From: an uncultured Pseudomonadales bacterium
GTDB lineage: Bacteria; Pseudomonadota; Gammaproteobacteria; Pseudomonadales; Porticoccaceae
Assembly (NCBI GenBank): GCA_943846685.1
Contig: OX044363.1
Span: forward strand, 310,001 to 374,000
Direction: 5' to 3'
DNA length: 64,000 nucleotides
Below are positions 37,856-47,191 of the stretch, one piece after another (position 1 is the stretch's first letter; each line of letters starts with the position of its first letter). The notes under the pieces were generated by a model. It was not told the DNA's origin. It was given only the letters and a program-made list of their open reading frames with translations, and did not search any database. The position numbers were made by a program, and so were the translations under genes.

Positions 37856-38359
37856 CTACTTTTTTATTCTCTCAAGAACTAAATACCGATACGGATGGGT
37901 ATCGGTAATTTCTGGCAATTGTTCACTGACCTGCTGCCACTCTTTGGCATCGAACTCGGGGAAAAATGCATCGCCCTCAACTTCAGCCTGCACCTCGGTC
38001 AGATAGAGCCGGTCAGCGGCCGGTAAGGTCATGCGATAAATCTGTTCGCCGCCAATAACCATGGCTTCATCAGCACCGGCATTGGCACAGGCTAAACGCC
38101 CCAGCGTCATGGCCTGGGCCAGGGTCTGCGCGACTTCGACACCCTCGGCCTGCCAGCTGCTGTCGCGGGTGATCACTATATTGGTGCGCCCGGGCAGTGG
38201 CCGACCAATCGAATCATAGGTCTTGCGGCCCATAATAATCGGCTTGCCCATGGTGACCGATTTAAAATATTTAAGGTCTTCGGGCAGATGCCAGGGCAGC
38301 TGGTTATCAATACCAATAACGCCATTGCGACTGACGGCAACAATTAAGGAAATTTTCAT
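37856..38359 (-). CDS. folA: Dihydrofolate reductase
   Basis: Reduces dihydrofolate to tetrahydrofolate with NADPH; the target of trimethoprim. The 167-residue chromosomal-type enzyme shows the N-terminal SLIVAVSRNGVIGIDNQLPWHLPEDL split over the active site, with the catalytic aspartate/glutamate position in LPEDLKYFK, the Met20-like loop, and VIGGEQIYRMTLP for NADPH binding. It overlaps thyA by one base (TGATG), so the two genes that run the thymidylate-folate cycle are coupled, as in many bacteria. Confidence 0.95.
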   Translation of the reverse strand: MKISLIVAVSRNGVIGIDNQLPWHLPEDLKYFKSVTMGKPIIMGRKTYDSIGRPLPGRTNIVITRDSSWQAEGVEVAQTLAQAMTLGRLACANAGADEAMVIGGEQIYRMTLPAADRLYLTEVQAEVEGDAFFPEFDAKEWQQVSEQLPEITDTHPYRYLVLERIKK

Positions 38360-39264
38360 CAGACAGCCACCGGTGCAGAAATTGGGCCATGGGACTGATA
38401 ATCGAGCAGTTCAAAATCTTCAAAGACAAAATCAAATAGATTGTCGACGTCCGGATTTATCGCCAGCGTCGGCAGCGGGAAGGTGGTTCGCGACAGCTGC
38501 TCTTCAACCTGATCCATATGATTACTATATAAGTGGGCATCGCCAAAGGTGTGGACAAAGTCACCGGGCTTTAAGCCGGTCACCTGAGCAATCATCAGCG
38601 TCAGTATTGCGTAGGAGGCAATATTGAACGGCACGCCAAGGAATACATCGGCACTGCGCTGATAGAGCTGACAGGAGAGGCGGCCCTCTGTGACATAAAA
38701 CTGAAATAGGCTGTGGCAGGGCGGTAGTCCGGATTTAACCATCACCGGAATATCCTTTGGATTCCATGCCGAGACGATTAGACGTCTGGAGTCGGGATTG
38801 GATTTAATATCTTCAACCAGCTGGGCAAGCTGATCCACGCCTTCAAAATTCCGCCACTGGCGACCATAGACCGGGCCGAGATCGCCGTGCTCTTCAGCAA
38901 AGGCGGCATCGTCTTTAATACGTTGGATAAATTCTTTCTTCTTCTCTTTCCACTCTAGCGAATACATCGGGTAAGAATCCTCTTCCCCGGTTTTACGCAG
39001 CCAGCTTTGAAAGGGCCAGTCGTTCCAGATGCCAACACCATTTTCAACCAGATAGCGGATATTGGTATCACCGCGGATAAACCACAGTAATTCGTGGAGA
39101 ATAGATTTGAGGTGGACTTTTTTGCTGGTCACCAGCGGGAATCCCTCGCTTAGATCAAAGCGCATCTGATACCCAAAGATACTGGTGGTGCCAGTACCGG
39201 TGCGGTCTTCTTTCTTTACGCCGTGATCGCGAATATGTCTAACTAAATCCAAATACTGCTTCAT
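38359..39264 (-). CDS. thyA: Thymidylate synthase
   Basis: Converts dUMP to dTMP using methylene-tetrahydrofolate. The 301-residue protein has the phosphate-binding [19 protein letters not shown] near the N terminus, the catalytic cysteine in [12 protein letters not shown], and the nucleotide-binding [17 protein letters not shown]. It is longer than E. coli ThyA (264) owing to an insertion after DWPFQSW ([17 protein letters not shown] region), a variation known in other bacterial ThyA proteins. The start ATG is 28 bases downstream of the lgt stop, in the lgt-thyA-folA order shared with Pseudomonas and E. coli. Confidence 0.95.
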   Translation of the reverse strand: MKQYLDLVRHIRDHGVKKEDRTGTGTTSIFGYQMRFDLSEGFPLVTSKKVHLKSILHELLWFIRGDTNIRYLVENGVGIWNDWPFQSWLRKTGEEDSYPMYSLEWKEKKKEFIQRIKDDAAFAEEHGDLGPVYGRQWRNFEGVDQLAQLVEDIKSNPDSRRLIVSAWNPKDIPVMVKSGLPPCHSLFQFYVTEGRLSCQLYQRSADVFLGVPFNIASYAILTLMIAQVTGLKPGDFVHTFGDAHLYSNHMDQVEEQLSRTTFPLPTLAINPDVDNLFDFVFEDFELLDYQSHGPISAPVAV

Positions 39265-39292
39265 TATTTAAAAGCCCTTTTATGCCTTGCGG

Positions 39293-40141
39293 CTAAACTA
39301 TAGTCTTGCGAGTAAAAAGTACTCTCAAACTGTTGCGCATCATCCACAGCCCTAACAGGACCATTGGAATGCAGAGGGTTTGACCACGAGTCATCCAACC
39401 CAGCCATTCAAACAGTGCGGACTGGTCCGTGAACTGAGGATCTGGTTGACGGACAAATTCCACCGCAAAGCGGAACAGACCGTAGAAAATTAAAAATAAC
39501 CCAGAGATTTCACCAAACAGCCGTGGCTTTCTGGCAAACCAGTTGATGACAAAAAACAATACCAGCCCCTCTAAAAAGGCCTCGTAAAGCTGTGACGGAT
39601 GACGGGCAAGCTGTTCCGGATCGGCGGGGAAAATCATTCCCCAGGACATATCAGTGGGACGACCCCAGAGCTCCTGACCGATAAAGTTACCCAGACGACC
39701 AAAGAACAGACCACCGGGAACCAGCGGAACAACAAAATCCGCAAGCCCTAAAAAAGATACATGATGCTTGCGCGCAAAAATCATCATGGCGATGGCGACA
39801 CCGATCAGGCCACCATGGAAAGACATACCGCCCTCCCAAATACGCAGGATCATACCGGGATCAGCGAGCCATTTATCGGCACTGTAGAAAAACATATAAC
39901 CAAATCGGCCGCCGAGAATCACCCCCCAGGCACCGTAGACAATTACGTCTTCCACCTGAGCTTTTTTGATTGGCGACCAGGGGCGCTGACTGTTGCGCAC
40001 CGCCAGCATCCAAGCCAGGCCAAAGCCGAGCAGATACATAATGCCATACCAGTGAACCTGAAGAGGTCCAAGGACAGTATCGCCCAGGCTAAAAGGCCCC
40101 ACGGAGAGTGCGACAGGATCTATAGCTGGATAATTTAACAT
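39293..40141 (-). CDS. lgt: Prolipoprotein diacylglyceryl transferase
   Basis: Inner-membrane enzyme that attaches diacylglycerol to the lipobox cysteine of prolipoproteins. The 282-residue protein has about seven membrane helices, the conserved HGGLIGVA (essential histidine) and the Lgt signature GRLGNFIGQELWGRPTD. In the signature the position that is usually the second asparagine (FIN) is glycine here, while the essential Arg and first Asn are kept. A 125-base gap without a gene separates it from ptsP. Confidence 0.94.
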   Translation of the reverse strand: MLNYPAIDPVALSVGPFSLGDTVLGPLQVHWYGIMYLLGFGLAWMLAVRNSQRPWSPIKKAQVEDVIVYGAWGVILGGRFGYMFFYSADKWLADPGMILRIWEGGMSFHGGLIGVAIAMMIFARKHHVSFLGLADFVVPLVPGGLFFGRLGNFIGQELWGRPTDMSWGMIFPADPEQLARHPSQLYEAFLEGLVLFFVINWFARKPRLFGEISGLFLIFYGLFRFAVEFVRQPDPQFTDQSALFEWLGWMTRGQTLCIPMVLLGLWMMRNSLRVLFTRKTIV

Positions 40142-40266
40142 CTCTATTCCCGAGAATTTATTCTGCGCAGATCATAGCTTTTTATGCATCTATCGGCTAC
40201 GCAGACGAGCGAATATTATCAATATAAATTAGCCCTCAAGTCTAAATTCTACTCTAGACTGACCGG

Positions 40267-42552
40267 CTAGGACTTGTCGACCAACACTGGGCGATAGAGT
40301 TTTGAGAGCTCTGGGCGGTTGAGAGCATCGGAGAGAAATACCGATACCGAACTGGCATCTGACATACGCAGGGCACGCTTGGCGAGAATGCGCGCTTCAC
40401 TTTTCGAGACCTGATTTAACATCGACTTAACTTTTAACAGGCTGTTGGCACTCATTGACAGATTCTCATAACCCAAGCCGAGTAGTACCACTGCCCCGAG
40501 AGGATCACCGGCAACCTCACCACAGACACTGATCTGGCAGTTCACTGCAGTCGCCTGTTCATGGATTATTTTTAGCGCGCGCAATACCGAGGGGTGCAGC
40601 GCGTGATAGAGGTTCGCCACGCGGGGATTATTTCGATCAACCGCCAGTAGATACTGGGTCAGGTCATTGGTGCCTACAGAGAGAAAATCTACCTTCCTAC
40701 CCAACTCTTTAACCTGATAGACCGCCGCCGGAACCTCAATCATGGCGCCGACCTGCGGTCGCTGAATACTGTAACCCTCTTCCTGCAACAGCTCATTGTA
40801 GGCGCGATCAATCAACTCGAGAGCGCTATCCAATTCCGGCACACTGCTGATCATCGGCAGCATAATGCGCAGATTATTCAGCCCTTCACTGGCGCGCAAC
40901 ATAGCGCGAATCTGGGCAAGAAAAATTTCCGGATGATCGAGAGAAATACGAATACCACGCCAACCCAGAAAGGGATTTTCCTCTTCAATAGGAAAATAGG
41001 GCAGATCTTTGTCACCACCAATATCCAGTGTTCGCATGGTCACCGGCTGGGGCGCAAAACCCTGCAGCTGTTCTCGATAGATAACCGTCTGTTCATCTTC
41101 TGTCGGGAAACTGGAGCGCATAAGAAAGGGAATTTCTGTTCGGTACAGACCAACCCCCTGAGCGCTGCTTTTTAGCGCTATGGCAATATCTTGGCGCAAA
41201 CCGGTATTCATCCACAGCGACAGAGGAACACCATCCGGCGTCACACAGGGAATATCGCGAAGCTTTTCAAGGTCTTTGGCGAGCTGTTTTTCCTCTCGCT
41301 GACGCTCGAGGTAGACACGACGCATACTGCGGCTGGCGCGGCTGATTACATCGCCACTAAAGCCATCAATAATTAATTCATGCCCCTCCATCTCAGCCCA
41401 GGGGAGATCCACCGCGCCCATTACCGTGGGCACACCCAGTGCTCGCCCAACAATCGCCATATGCGAGTTGCTCGACCCTTTGACGGAGACAATGCCTACT
41501 AAACGGCTGACTGGAATATCTGCCAGCGCTGAAGCAGAGAGATCTTCACCGACTAAAATAATTCGTCGCGGCAGCGGCAGGGATTTTTTCTGATTGCGCT
41601 GCAAGTAGCCTAATACGCGCTTACCCAAATCATTAACGTCGGCAGCTCTTTCACGCAAATAGGGGTCATCCATTTTCTGGAAGGTACGTACATGCTTAAG
41701 AATAACCGAACTCCAGGCACTCTGAGCAGCCTGTCCAGCAATAATCGCCGCGATTACCTCACCACCCAGCGAGCGGTCATCGAGCATACGAATATAGACT
41801 TCAAACAGCGCCATCTCTTCCGAGCTAAGCTTGCTCTCCAAACCCTCACCCAGATTGCGCATATCCTTTTTGGCCGATTCAAGCGCGGTGCGGAAAATCT
41901 CAATTTCAGCCGAGCTATCTTTGATAAAACGCTCGGGAACCGCGGCCAAATCTGCAGTGTCTGAAACCAGCACCACACGGCCAATACCCACCCCCGGAGA
42001 ACTGGGAATACCGCGAAACAGCGCCTCGCGACTTTTACCGCGCCCCGCTGAAGCCAATTGTCGCAGAGCACCGGTCGCCTCGGCATGGGCGATGGCACCA
42101 GATAGCTGGGCGCAGACGGTAACCACAAAAGCCTCTTCCTCATCGCCAAATTTTCTCTGGCTTTCCTCCTGCAGAACCAGAACACCCAACACCTTGCGGT
42201 GATGGATAATCGGAACACCGAGAAACGAGTGAAAGGGACTTTCGCCAGTCTCTTCAAAATAGGCGAAGTTGGGATGTTTGTCGGCATTCTCAAGATTGAG
42301 CGGCTCTTCTCGAGCGGCAACCAGTCCGACCAGACCTTCGCGCATCGCCAACCGCACCTTGCCAATCGATTCACCGCGCAGGCCTTTACTGGCCATCAGC
42401 ACATAGCGCTGATCAGATTCATCAAATAGATAGACCGAGCAAACACCAGCCTGCATGGCCGTGCTTACTTCCTTGACGATAATACTCAGAACCTGCCCGA
42501 GATTTCGAGCACTGTTGACCTCCTGAACTATATTGCGCAATGACGCCAACAT
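40267..42552 (-). CDS. ptsP: Phosphoenolpyruvate-protein phosphotransferase of the nitrogen PTS
   Basis: Enzyme I-Ntr, which starts the PTS-Ntr phosphorelay (PtsP to NPr to PtsN) and links nitrogen status and potassium control. The 761-residue protein has an N-terminal GAF sensor domain (about residues 15-160), found in PtsP but not PtsI, then the EI N-terminal and phospho-histidine domain (GSSNSHMAIVGRALGVPTV, histidine near residue 370) and the PEP-binding TIM barrel (GTNDLTQYLLAVDRNNPRV). It lies two bases downstream of rppH, the nearly universal rppH-ptsP pair. NPr and PtsN genes are not in the window. Confidence 0.95.
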   Translation of the reverse strand: MLASLRNIVQEVNSARNLGQVLSIIVKEVSTAMQAGVCSVYLFDESDQRYVLMASKGLRGESIGKVRLAMREGLVGLVAAREEPLNLENADKHPNFAYFEETGESPFHSFLGVPIIHHRKVLGVLVLQEESQRKFGDEEEAFVVTVCAQLSGAIAHAEATGALRQLASAGRGKSREALFRGIPSSPGVGIGRVVLVSDTADLAAVPERFIKDSSAEIEIFRTALESAKKDMRNLGEGLESKLSSEEMALFEVYIRMLDDRSLGGEVIAAIIAGQAAQSAWSSVILKHVRTFQKMDDPYLRERAADVNDLGKRVLGYLQRNQKKSLPLPRRIILVGEDLSASALADIPVSRLVGIVSVKGSSNSHMAIVGRALGVPTVMGAVDLPWAEMEGHELIIDGFSGDVISRASRSMRRVYLERQREEKQLAKDLEKLRDIPCVTPDGVPLSLWMNTGLRQDIAIALKSSAQGVGLYRTEIPFLMRSSFPTEDEQTVIYREQLQGFAPQPVTMRTLDIGGDKDLPYFPIEEENPFLGWRGIRISLDHPEIFLAQIRAMLRASEGLNNLRIMLPMISSVPELDSALELIDRAYNELLQEEGYSIQRPQVGAMIEVPAAVYQVKELGRKVDFLSVGTNDLTQYLLAVDRNNPRVANLYHALHPSVLRALKIIHEQATAVNCQISVCGEVAGDPLGAVVLLGLGYENLSMSANSLLKVKSMLNQVSKSEARILAKRALRMSDASSVSVFLSDALNRPELSKLYRPVLVDKS

Positions 42553-42554
42553 AG

Positions 42555-43049
42555 TTAAACCGCCTGTTGGGTTTGAAGGTGGGCATTCGCCGCAGAGAAC
42601 TCCTGCAAGGCGTTGCGATAGACTGTTCGCTTAAATGAAATAACCGAATTGACTGGATACCAATAATTGACCCACTGCCAATCATCAAACTCTGGGCTTC
42701 CGCTAGTATCGAAACGAATCTTGTCCGGATCACAGTTCATCTGTAAGTAAAACCAGCGCTGCTTTTGACCGATACACAGCGGCTTGGAGTGCTTGCGCTG
42801 CATCTGTTGGGGGATATGATATCTCAGCCATTTTTTCGAACGCTGAATAACACTGACGTCGCCAGACTCAAGACCGACCTCTTCATAGAGCTCGCGATAG
42901 AGGGCATCCTCAACGCTTTCCCCACGATCAATTCCGCCCTGAGGGAATTGCCAAGCAGTCTGACCGAGCCTTTTTGCCCAAAACAATCTGCCATTGCCAT
43001 CACCTATAACAATAGCGACATTTGAGCGGAAACCATCCTTATCAACCAA
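42555..43049 (-). CDS. rppH: RNA 5'-pyrophosphohydrolase RppH
   Basis: Nudix enzyme that converts 5'-triphosphate ends of mRNA to monophosphate and so starts RNase E-dependent decay. The 164-residue protein has the Nudix box GGIDRGESVEDALYRELYEE preceded by WQFPQ, and the RppH-type LRYHIP. TTG 43049 is the chosen start: it fits the family N terminus (xVDKDGFRSNVAIVI) and has GGTGAT seven bases upstream, while no ATG is available in frame. It is followed two bases later by ptsP. Confidence 0.93.
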   Translation of the reverse strand: MVDKDGFRSNVAIVIGDGNGRLFWAKRLGQTAWQFPQGGIDRGESVEDALYRELYEEVGLESGDVSVIQRSKKWLRYHIPQQMQRKHSKPLCIGQKQRWFYLQMNCDPDKIRFDTSGSPEFDDWQWVNYWYPVNSVISFKRTVYRNALQEFSAANAHLQTQQAV

Positions 43050-43174
43050 AGTACATCACCCTTTTATTTTAATCTTATTGTTCCACAGTCTCGGGGTCGC
43101 GGCAATTTTCTCTTGAGACAACAGAGCTGCATGGTTATCCTGCCGAACACAGAAACCTAACCGGACTAAATTCC

Positions 43175-43831
43175 ATGGCTCTCGCTATATTCGACTTAGA
43201 CAACACCCTGATAGCTGGGGACAGTGACCACAGCTGGGGGGAATTTCTAGTTGCCGAGCAGCGCGTTGACGCGCAGCAGTTCCAAAAAGCTAACGACCAA
43301 TTCTACGCTGATTACGTTGCCGGTAGTTTGGATATTTTCGCTTATTTAGAATTTTCTCTGCGCCCGCTCACCGAAATACCCATGACCGAGCTGCACGAAC
43401 TGCACACAAAGTTTATGCAACAGGTGATTGCACCTATGCAATTGCCCAAGGCTCAGGCTCTGCTTAAAAAGCATCGTGAGGCCGGTGACCGGCTACTGAT
43501 TATCACCGCAACCAATCGCTTTGTTGTCGAACCTATCTGTCACAGCTTGGGGGTTACAGAACTTTTGGCGGCGGAGCCTGAAATTGCCGATGGCCGCTAC
43601 ACCGGGAGGGTTGTCGGCACCCCCACCTACCAACAGGGCAAAGTAATCCGACTTAAAGAGTGGCTACAAGAAGAGTCCGAGACTCTTGAGGGCAGCTGGT
43701 TTTACAGTGACTCGGCCAATGATCTACCGCTACTTTTCGAAGTTGATAACCCGGTTGCGGTTGACCCCTGTGATCGATTACGAGATAAAGCGAAAGACCA
43801 GCAGTGGCCAATTATCTCCCTGCGTGACTGA
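43175..43831 (+). CDS. HAD-IB family phosphatase (SerB-like)
   Basis: A 218-residue HAD-superfamily hydrolase, subfamily IB, as in phosphoserine phosphatase-like enzymes. Motif I is FDLDNTLIAGDSD at the N terminus with the nucleophile aspartate. Motif II is in LLIITATNRF, and motif III/IV is SWFYSDSANDLPLLFEV with the metal-binding aspartates. Substrate is unknown. An equivalent gene stands beside rppH-ptsP in Pseudomonas. A 125-base divergent region separates it from rppH. Confidence 0.85.
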   Translation: MALAIFDLDNTLIAGDSDHSWGEFLVAEQRVDAQQFQKANDQFYADYVAGSLDIFAYLEFSLRPLTEIPMTELHELHTKFMQQVIAPMQLPKAQALLKKHREAGDRLLIITATNRFVVEPICHSLGVTELLAAEPEIADGRYTGRVVGTPTYQQGKVIRLKEWLQEESETLEGSWFYSDSANDLPLLFEVDNPVAVDPCDRLRDKAKDQQWPIISLRD

Positions 43832-43865
43832 TTTTCATCCGAGTCGCGAATAAAAACCAGCCTAC

Positions 43866-43896
43866 AAAAAAGCCCCGATAAATATCGAGGCTTTTT
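43866..43896. terminator. Bidirectional rho-independent terminator between the HAD gene and gcvH
   Basis: AAAAAGCC and CGATA pair with TATCG and GGCTTTTT around a short loop, with one C-A mismatch in the middle. A and T runs flank it on both strands, so it can serve the HAD gene (+) and gcvH (-). Confidence 0.82.
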
Positions 43897-43932
43897 ACTC
43901 TCAGGCCCAATTCAAAGACCTAACAGAAAATA

Positions 43933-44319
43933 TTACTCTTCGACAGAAGCCGCATAACCATCAGCATCCATCAGATCATCCATGCTGCCTGTATCTGTTG
44001 GCATTACACGGAATAACCAACCATCGGCGTAGGGCGAGCTGTTCACTGTTTCCGGCTCATCTTCAAGGGCCGGATTAATCTCAACCACTTCACCGGTCAC
44101 TGGAGAATAAATATCAGAGGCCGCTTTAACCGACTCAATAACCGCAACTTCAGATCCGGCATCTACACTGGCACCCATTTCAGGCAGCTCAATGTAAACA
44201 ACGTCGCCCAGAGCGTCCTGTGCGTGATCTGTAATGCCAATAACCACACTGCCATCACTTTCCAATCTAGCCCACTCGTGACTGCTGGCATATTTCAACT
44301 CTGTCGGAAATTCGCTCAT
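43933..44319 (-). CDS. gcvH: Glycine cleavage system H protein
   Basis: Lipoyl carrier of the glycine cleavage system; shuttles the aminomethyl group between GcvP and GcvT. The 128-residue protein has the lipoylated lysine at residue 65 in [23 protein letters not shown] 44319 is chosen: AGGAG lies about eight bases upstream and the family begins here; a TTG further upstream is in frame but adds 19 residues that do not belong. No gcvT or gcvP gene is adjacent, so this copy stands alone in the window. The 143 bases before it form a divergent region with the DUF481 gene. Confidence 0.94.
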   Translation of the reverse strand: MSEFPTELKYASSHEWARLESDGSVVIGITDHAQDALGDVVYIELPEMGASVDAGSEVAVIESVKAASDIYSPVTGEVVEINPALEDEPETVNSSPYADGWLFRVMPTDTGSMDDLMDADGYAASVEE

Positions 44320-44519
44320 TTTTTTCTCCTCAAACTCTCTAATAACGTCAAATAATGTTGGTCGGCAATTGGCCAATGTCCATGCAACGGCATTCTACTG
44401 ATTAACCACTAGAAAGATAAAGTAATTTTCGACTAGTAATGACCATCTTGGCAAAATCTGTAAAATAGCCGACCTCAACCAAACACCACCACTCGCCTTT
44501 TATCCCTCAGGAGGCAACA

Positions 44520-45425
44520 ATGCGATATGGAAGTTTTACGAAGCGAAGTCTAATTTGGATGGCAGCTCTTTTTGCATCTCTGACACTGGCAACCGCCACC
44601 TCAGCAGATCAAATCACCCTGACCAATGGCGACATTATTCAGGGCCAGCTCAACCAACAGACCGAAACTCATGTGATTTGGAATTCAGATAGTTTTGGCA
44701 CGCTGACTATTGCTCAGGAACAGGTCGCCTCAATCAATGGGGAACCCTTTGGCGAACAGCCGACGGAGGTTTTCAGCAACACTTATAACGGTAGCCTGTC
44801 CTTTACCGGCGCCTATGCCAGCGGCAACCAGGAACGTGAAGACTGGGATCTTGATAGCAGTGTAGAGTGGCGAGAGGGTGACTTTCGTCACCGCTCGAAC
44901 CTCAACTATGAAACCCACAGCCTCAACGGCTCATCGCCGAATACTGAGTATGCTCTGGGCTACGGAATAGACTGGTTCTTTCAGGATCAATGGTTCTGGA
45001 GCAACAGCGTCTCATTTGGCGCCAACGAAGAGCGCGCCATCGACCAATACTACTATATAGGTAGCGCCATCGGTCGACAGTTCTGGGAATCTGAATCCAC
45101 CGCACTATCGGCAGAGACTGGTTTACTGTGGATCAGTGAAGACCTTGAAGATCAAACCTCAGACCGCCGCCTGACCTGGAGCTGGTCCGCCGACTACCGC
45201 ACTCGGGTGCTGAATAATATTGAGCTGTTCCACAGCCATAAGATATTTATCGCCCTGACCGATTTAAGTGACTCCGACATCAGAGCTGATCTGGGCTTTA
45301 AGGTCCCGGTGGTAGAAAACCTGTTTACCGAAATAAAGTTGGAATGGATCTATGACAATCAGCCGGCGGCGGACACAGAGAAATCTGATAGCCAGTTGAC
45401 CATTGGGGTAAACTATAGCTGGTAA
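44520..45425 (+). CDS. DUF481 family outer-membrane beta-barrel protein
   Basis: A 301-residue secreted protein with a signal peptide (residues 1-29, ending TATSADQ), a short N-terminal domain of about 50 residues (TLTNGDIIQGQLNQQTET, a small beta domain) and a C-terminal DUF481 domain of amphipathic beta strands (NGSLSFTGAYASGNQ, FRHRSNLNYETHS) ending in an aromatic residue (NYSW), as expected for an outer-membrane barrel. AGGAGG lies just upstream of the ATG. The function of the family is unknown; some members respond to salt. It stands alone between gcvH and srkA. Confidence 0.85.
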   Translation: MRYGSFTKRSLIWMAALFASLTLATATSADQITLTNGDIIQGQLNQQTETHVIWNSDSFGTLTIAQEQVASINGEPFGEQPTEVFSNTYNGSLSFTGAYASGNQEREDWDLDSSVEWREGDFRHRSNLNYETHSLNGSSPNTEYALGYGIDWFFQDQWFWSNSVSFGANEERAIDQYYYIGSAIGRQFWESESTALSAETGLLWISEDLEDQTSDRRLTWSWSADYRTRVLNNIELFHSHKIFIALTDLSDSDIRADLGFKVPVVENLFTEIKLEWIYDNQPAADTEKSDSQLTIGVNYSW

Positions 45426-45457
45426 AAAGAGTTGGTAACCTTTGCGGATAAACAACA

Positions 45458-46450
45458 CTAACCCATCAGTTCTATTGGCGGTTCATTGAGAGCCGCCAAC
45501 TGCTCTCGAAGCTGAAGAATATGCTCGCTCCAGTAGCGCGGCGAATTAAACCAGGAAAATGCCATAGGGAAAGCCGGATCGGACCAGCGTCTGGCGATCC
45601 AGGCGCTGTGGTGCATTATTCGCAGCGTGCGCATCACTTCAATCAGCTTTAACTCTCGAACATCGAACTCATAAAACTCATTGTAGCCCTCGACAATCTC
45701 AGCCATCTGTATCGTCTGCTCATGGCGATCGCCGGACAGCAGCATCCATAAATCCTGTATTGCCGGCGCCATTCGCGCATCGTCAAAGTCGACAAAATGC
45801 GGATTGTCATCGCGCCACAAAATATTCCCCGAGTGACAGTCACCGTGCACCCGAATACGTTTGATCTCGCCATAGTCCTCAAGAATTTGCTCGATCTTTT
45901 TTAAGATATCCAGCGCCAGACTATCGTAGGCCGGGCGCAGCCCTTCGGGAATAAATTGCTCGCTGATCAGCTTATAGGAATCCCAGCCAAAGCCCTGAGC
46001 ATCCAGCTGCGGACGGTGTTTGAAAGGCTTAGTTGCGCCGATACCATGGATACGACCCATCAACCGCCCGAGAATAAAAAGATTATCGAGATTATCCAAT
46101 TCCGGAGCACGGCCTCCTTTGCGCTCGTAGAGAGCAAAAGTAAAATCGCCATAGCTGTTAAGACTGCCACCCTGAGAATTTCTCCAGGGCACAACCACCG
46201 GTAGCTCCTGCTCAAGCAACTCATAGCAGAACTGGTGCTCTTCAAGAATCTGCTCGCGAGACCAGCGCCCGGGACGGTAGAACTTGGCGATCATCGGCGT
46301 CTCGTCTTCGATGCCAATTTGATAGACGCGATTTTCATAACTGTTAAGCGCCAGAAAACGGCCATCACTGACAAAGCCGAGGCTCTCAACCGAATCTATT
46401 AACAGATCGGGGCCTAGGCTATCGAATGGGTGACTCTGGGATTCTGACAT
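45458..46450 (-). CDS. srkA: Stress response kinase SrkA (YihE/RdoA)
   Basis: A Ser/Thr protein kinase of the APH/choline-kinase fold that counters stress-induced death pathways in E. coli. The 330-residue length matches E. coli SrkA (328). The catalytic motif is IRVHGDCHSGNILWRDD near residue 200, followed by the metal-binding HFVDFDDARMAPAIQDLWML. The N terminus has the nucleotide-binding loop area FLALNSYENRVYQIG. It is convergent with the DUF481 gene (32-base gap). Confidence 0.92.
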   Translation of the reverse strand: MSESQSHPFDSLGPDLLIDSVESLGFVSDGRFLALNSYENRVYQIGIEDETPMIAKFYRPGRWSREQILEEHQFCYELLEQELPVVVPWRNSQGGSLNSYGDFTFALYERKGGRAPELDNLDNLFILGRLMGRIHGIGATKPFKHRPQLDAQGFGWDSYKLISEQFIPEGLRPAYDSLALDILKKIEQILEDYGEIKRIRVHGDCHSGNILWRDDNPHFVDFDDARMAPAIQDLWMLLSGDRHEQTIQMAEIVEGYNEFYEFDVRELKLIEVMRTLRIMHHSAWIARRWSDPAFPMAFSWFNSPRYWSEHILQLREQLAALNEPPIELMG

Positions 46451-46513
46451 GGGACTGACCGTTGACTTTAATCGGCGCAGTTTACACTTGGAACAGCGGG
46501 ATACCTAGCAACC

Positions 46514-46933
46514 TTATGAGTCTGGCGAGACCTTTGAACGCAGAGCTTTCTGCTTCCCGTGTCGAGTTTTCTTGTCCACACGGCGCTTTTGCGAGCCTTT
46601 TGTAGGTCGCGTGGGACGGCGAACTTTAGGCGTGTAAGTCACCTGCATCAGCAGTTGCTGTAAACGCTCTAGCGCCTCGCCGCGATTTTTTTCCTGGCTG
46701 CGCGTGGTCTGCGCCTTGATCACAATAATGCCATCTTTGGAGATACGCTGATCACTGATTTTCAGCAACCGCTGTTTAAAAACATCCGGCAGAGAGGATT
46801 GATTAATATCGAAACGCAGATGGATCGCCGACGAGACCTTATTGACGTTTTGCCCACCCGGCCCCTGCGAGCGAACCGCGGTCAACTCAATCTCGCTGTC
46901 GGGAATAGCTACTCCGGAGGTAATAAACAACAT
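46514..46933 (-). CDS. arfB: Alternative ribosome-rescue factor ArfB (YaeJ)
   Basis: A codon-independent peptidyl-tRNA hydrolase that frees ribosomes stalled at the end of non-stop mRNA. The 139-residue protein has the GGQ motif in SQGPGGQNVNKVSSAIHLRF near residue 29 and a Lys/Arg-rich C-terminal tail (KGSQKRRVDKKTRHGKQKAL) that inserts into the empty mRNA channel. Its small size and basic tail distinguish it from RF1 and RF2. It follows DUF1653 and FAH genes in one direction. Confidence 0.94.
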   Translation of the reverse strand: MLFITSGVAIPDSEIELTAVRSQGPGGQNVNKVSSAIHLRFDINQSSLPDVFKQRLLKISDQRISKDGIIVIKAQTTRSQEKNRGEALERLQQLLMQVTYTPKVRRPTRPTKGSQKRRVDKKTRHGKQKALRSKVSPDS

Positions 46934-46962
46934 AATTAATGGCTACTGTTAATCCCTAAATT

Positions 46963-47181
46963 CTAATTGCTTGATTCAACAAACTCAAAACGAGCAACCT
47001 GCTCGCCATCTCTCTCCACAGTCTCCTGAAACATATCCAGTGGTCGAACCCAGGTGCTGAAATCACCGTAGAGAGTTTTATAGACCACCAAATGCTCTAA
47101 TGTCTCACTGTGTTGAGCAACCCCAAGTACTTCGTAAAGGTTGCCTTTGTAATGTTTGTAAATACCTTTTTCCAATATCAT
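46963..47181 (-). CDS. DUF1653 domain protein
   Basis: A 72-residue protein of the DUF1653 family, a small all-beta fold of unknown function. The family pattern is visible: GIYKHYKGNLYEVLGVAQHSE then LVVYKTLYGDFSTWVRPLDMF. No signal or membrane segment. It lies ten bases downstream of the FAH-family gene and 29 bases upstream of arfB, so it is likely cotranscribed with both. Confidence 0.85.
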   Translation of the reverse strand: MILEKGIYKHYKGNLYEVLGVAQHSETLEHLVVYKTLYGDFSTWVRPLDMFQETVERDGEQVARFEFVESSN

Positions 47182-47191
47182 ATCAATCTCT

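Noticed and set aside
44320..44376. Longer gcvH from an upstream TTG
   Set aside because: Adds 19 residues unlike any H protein; ATG 44319 has a proper ribosome site.
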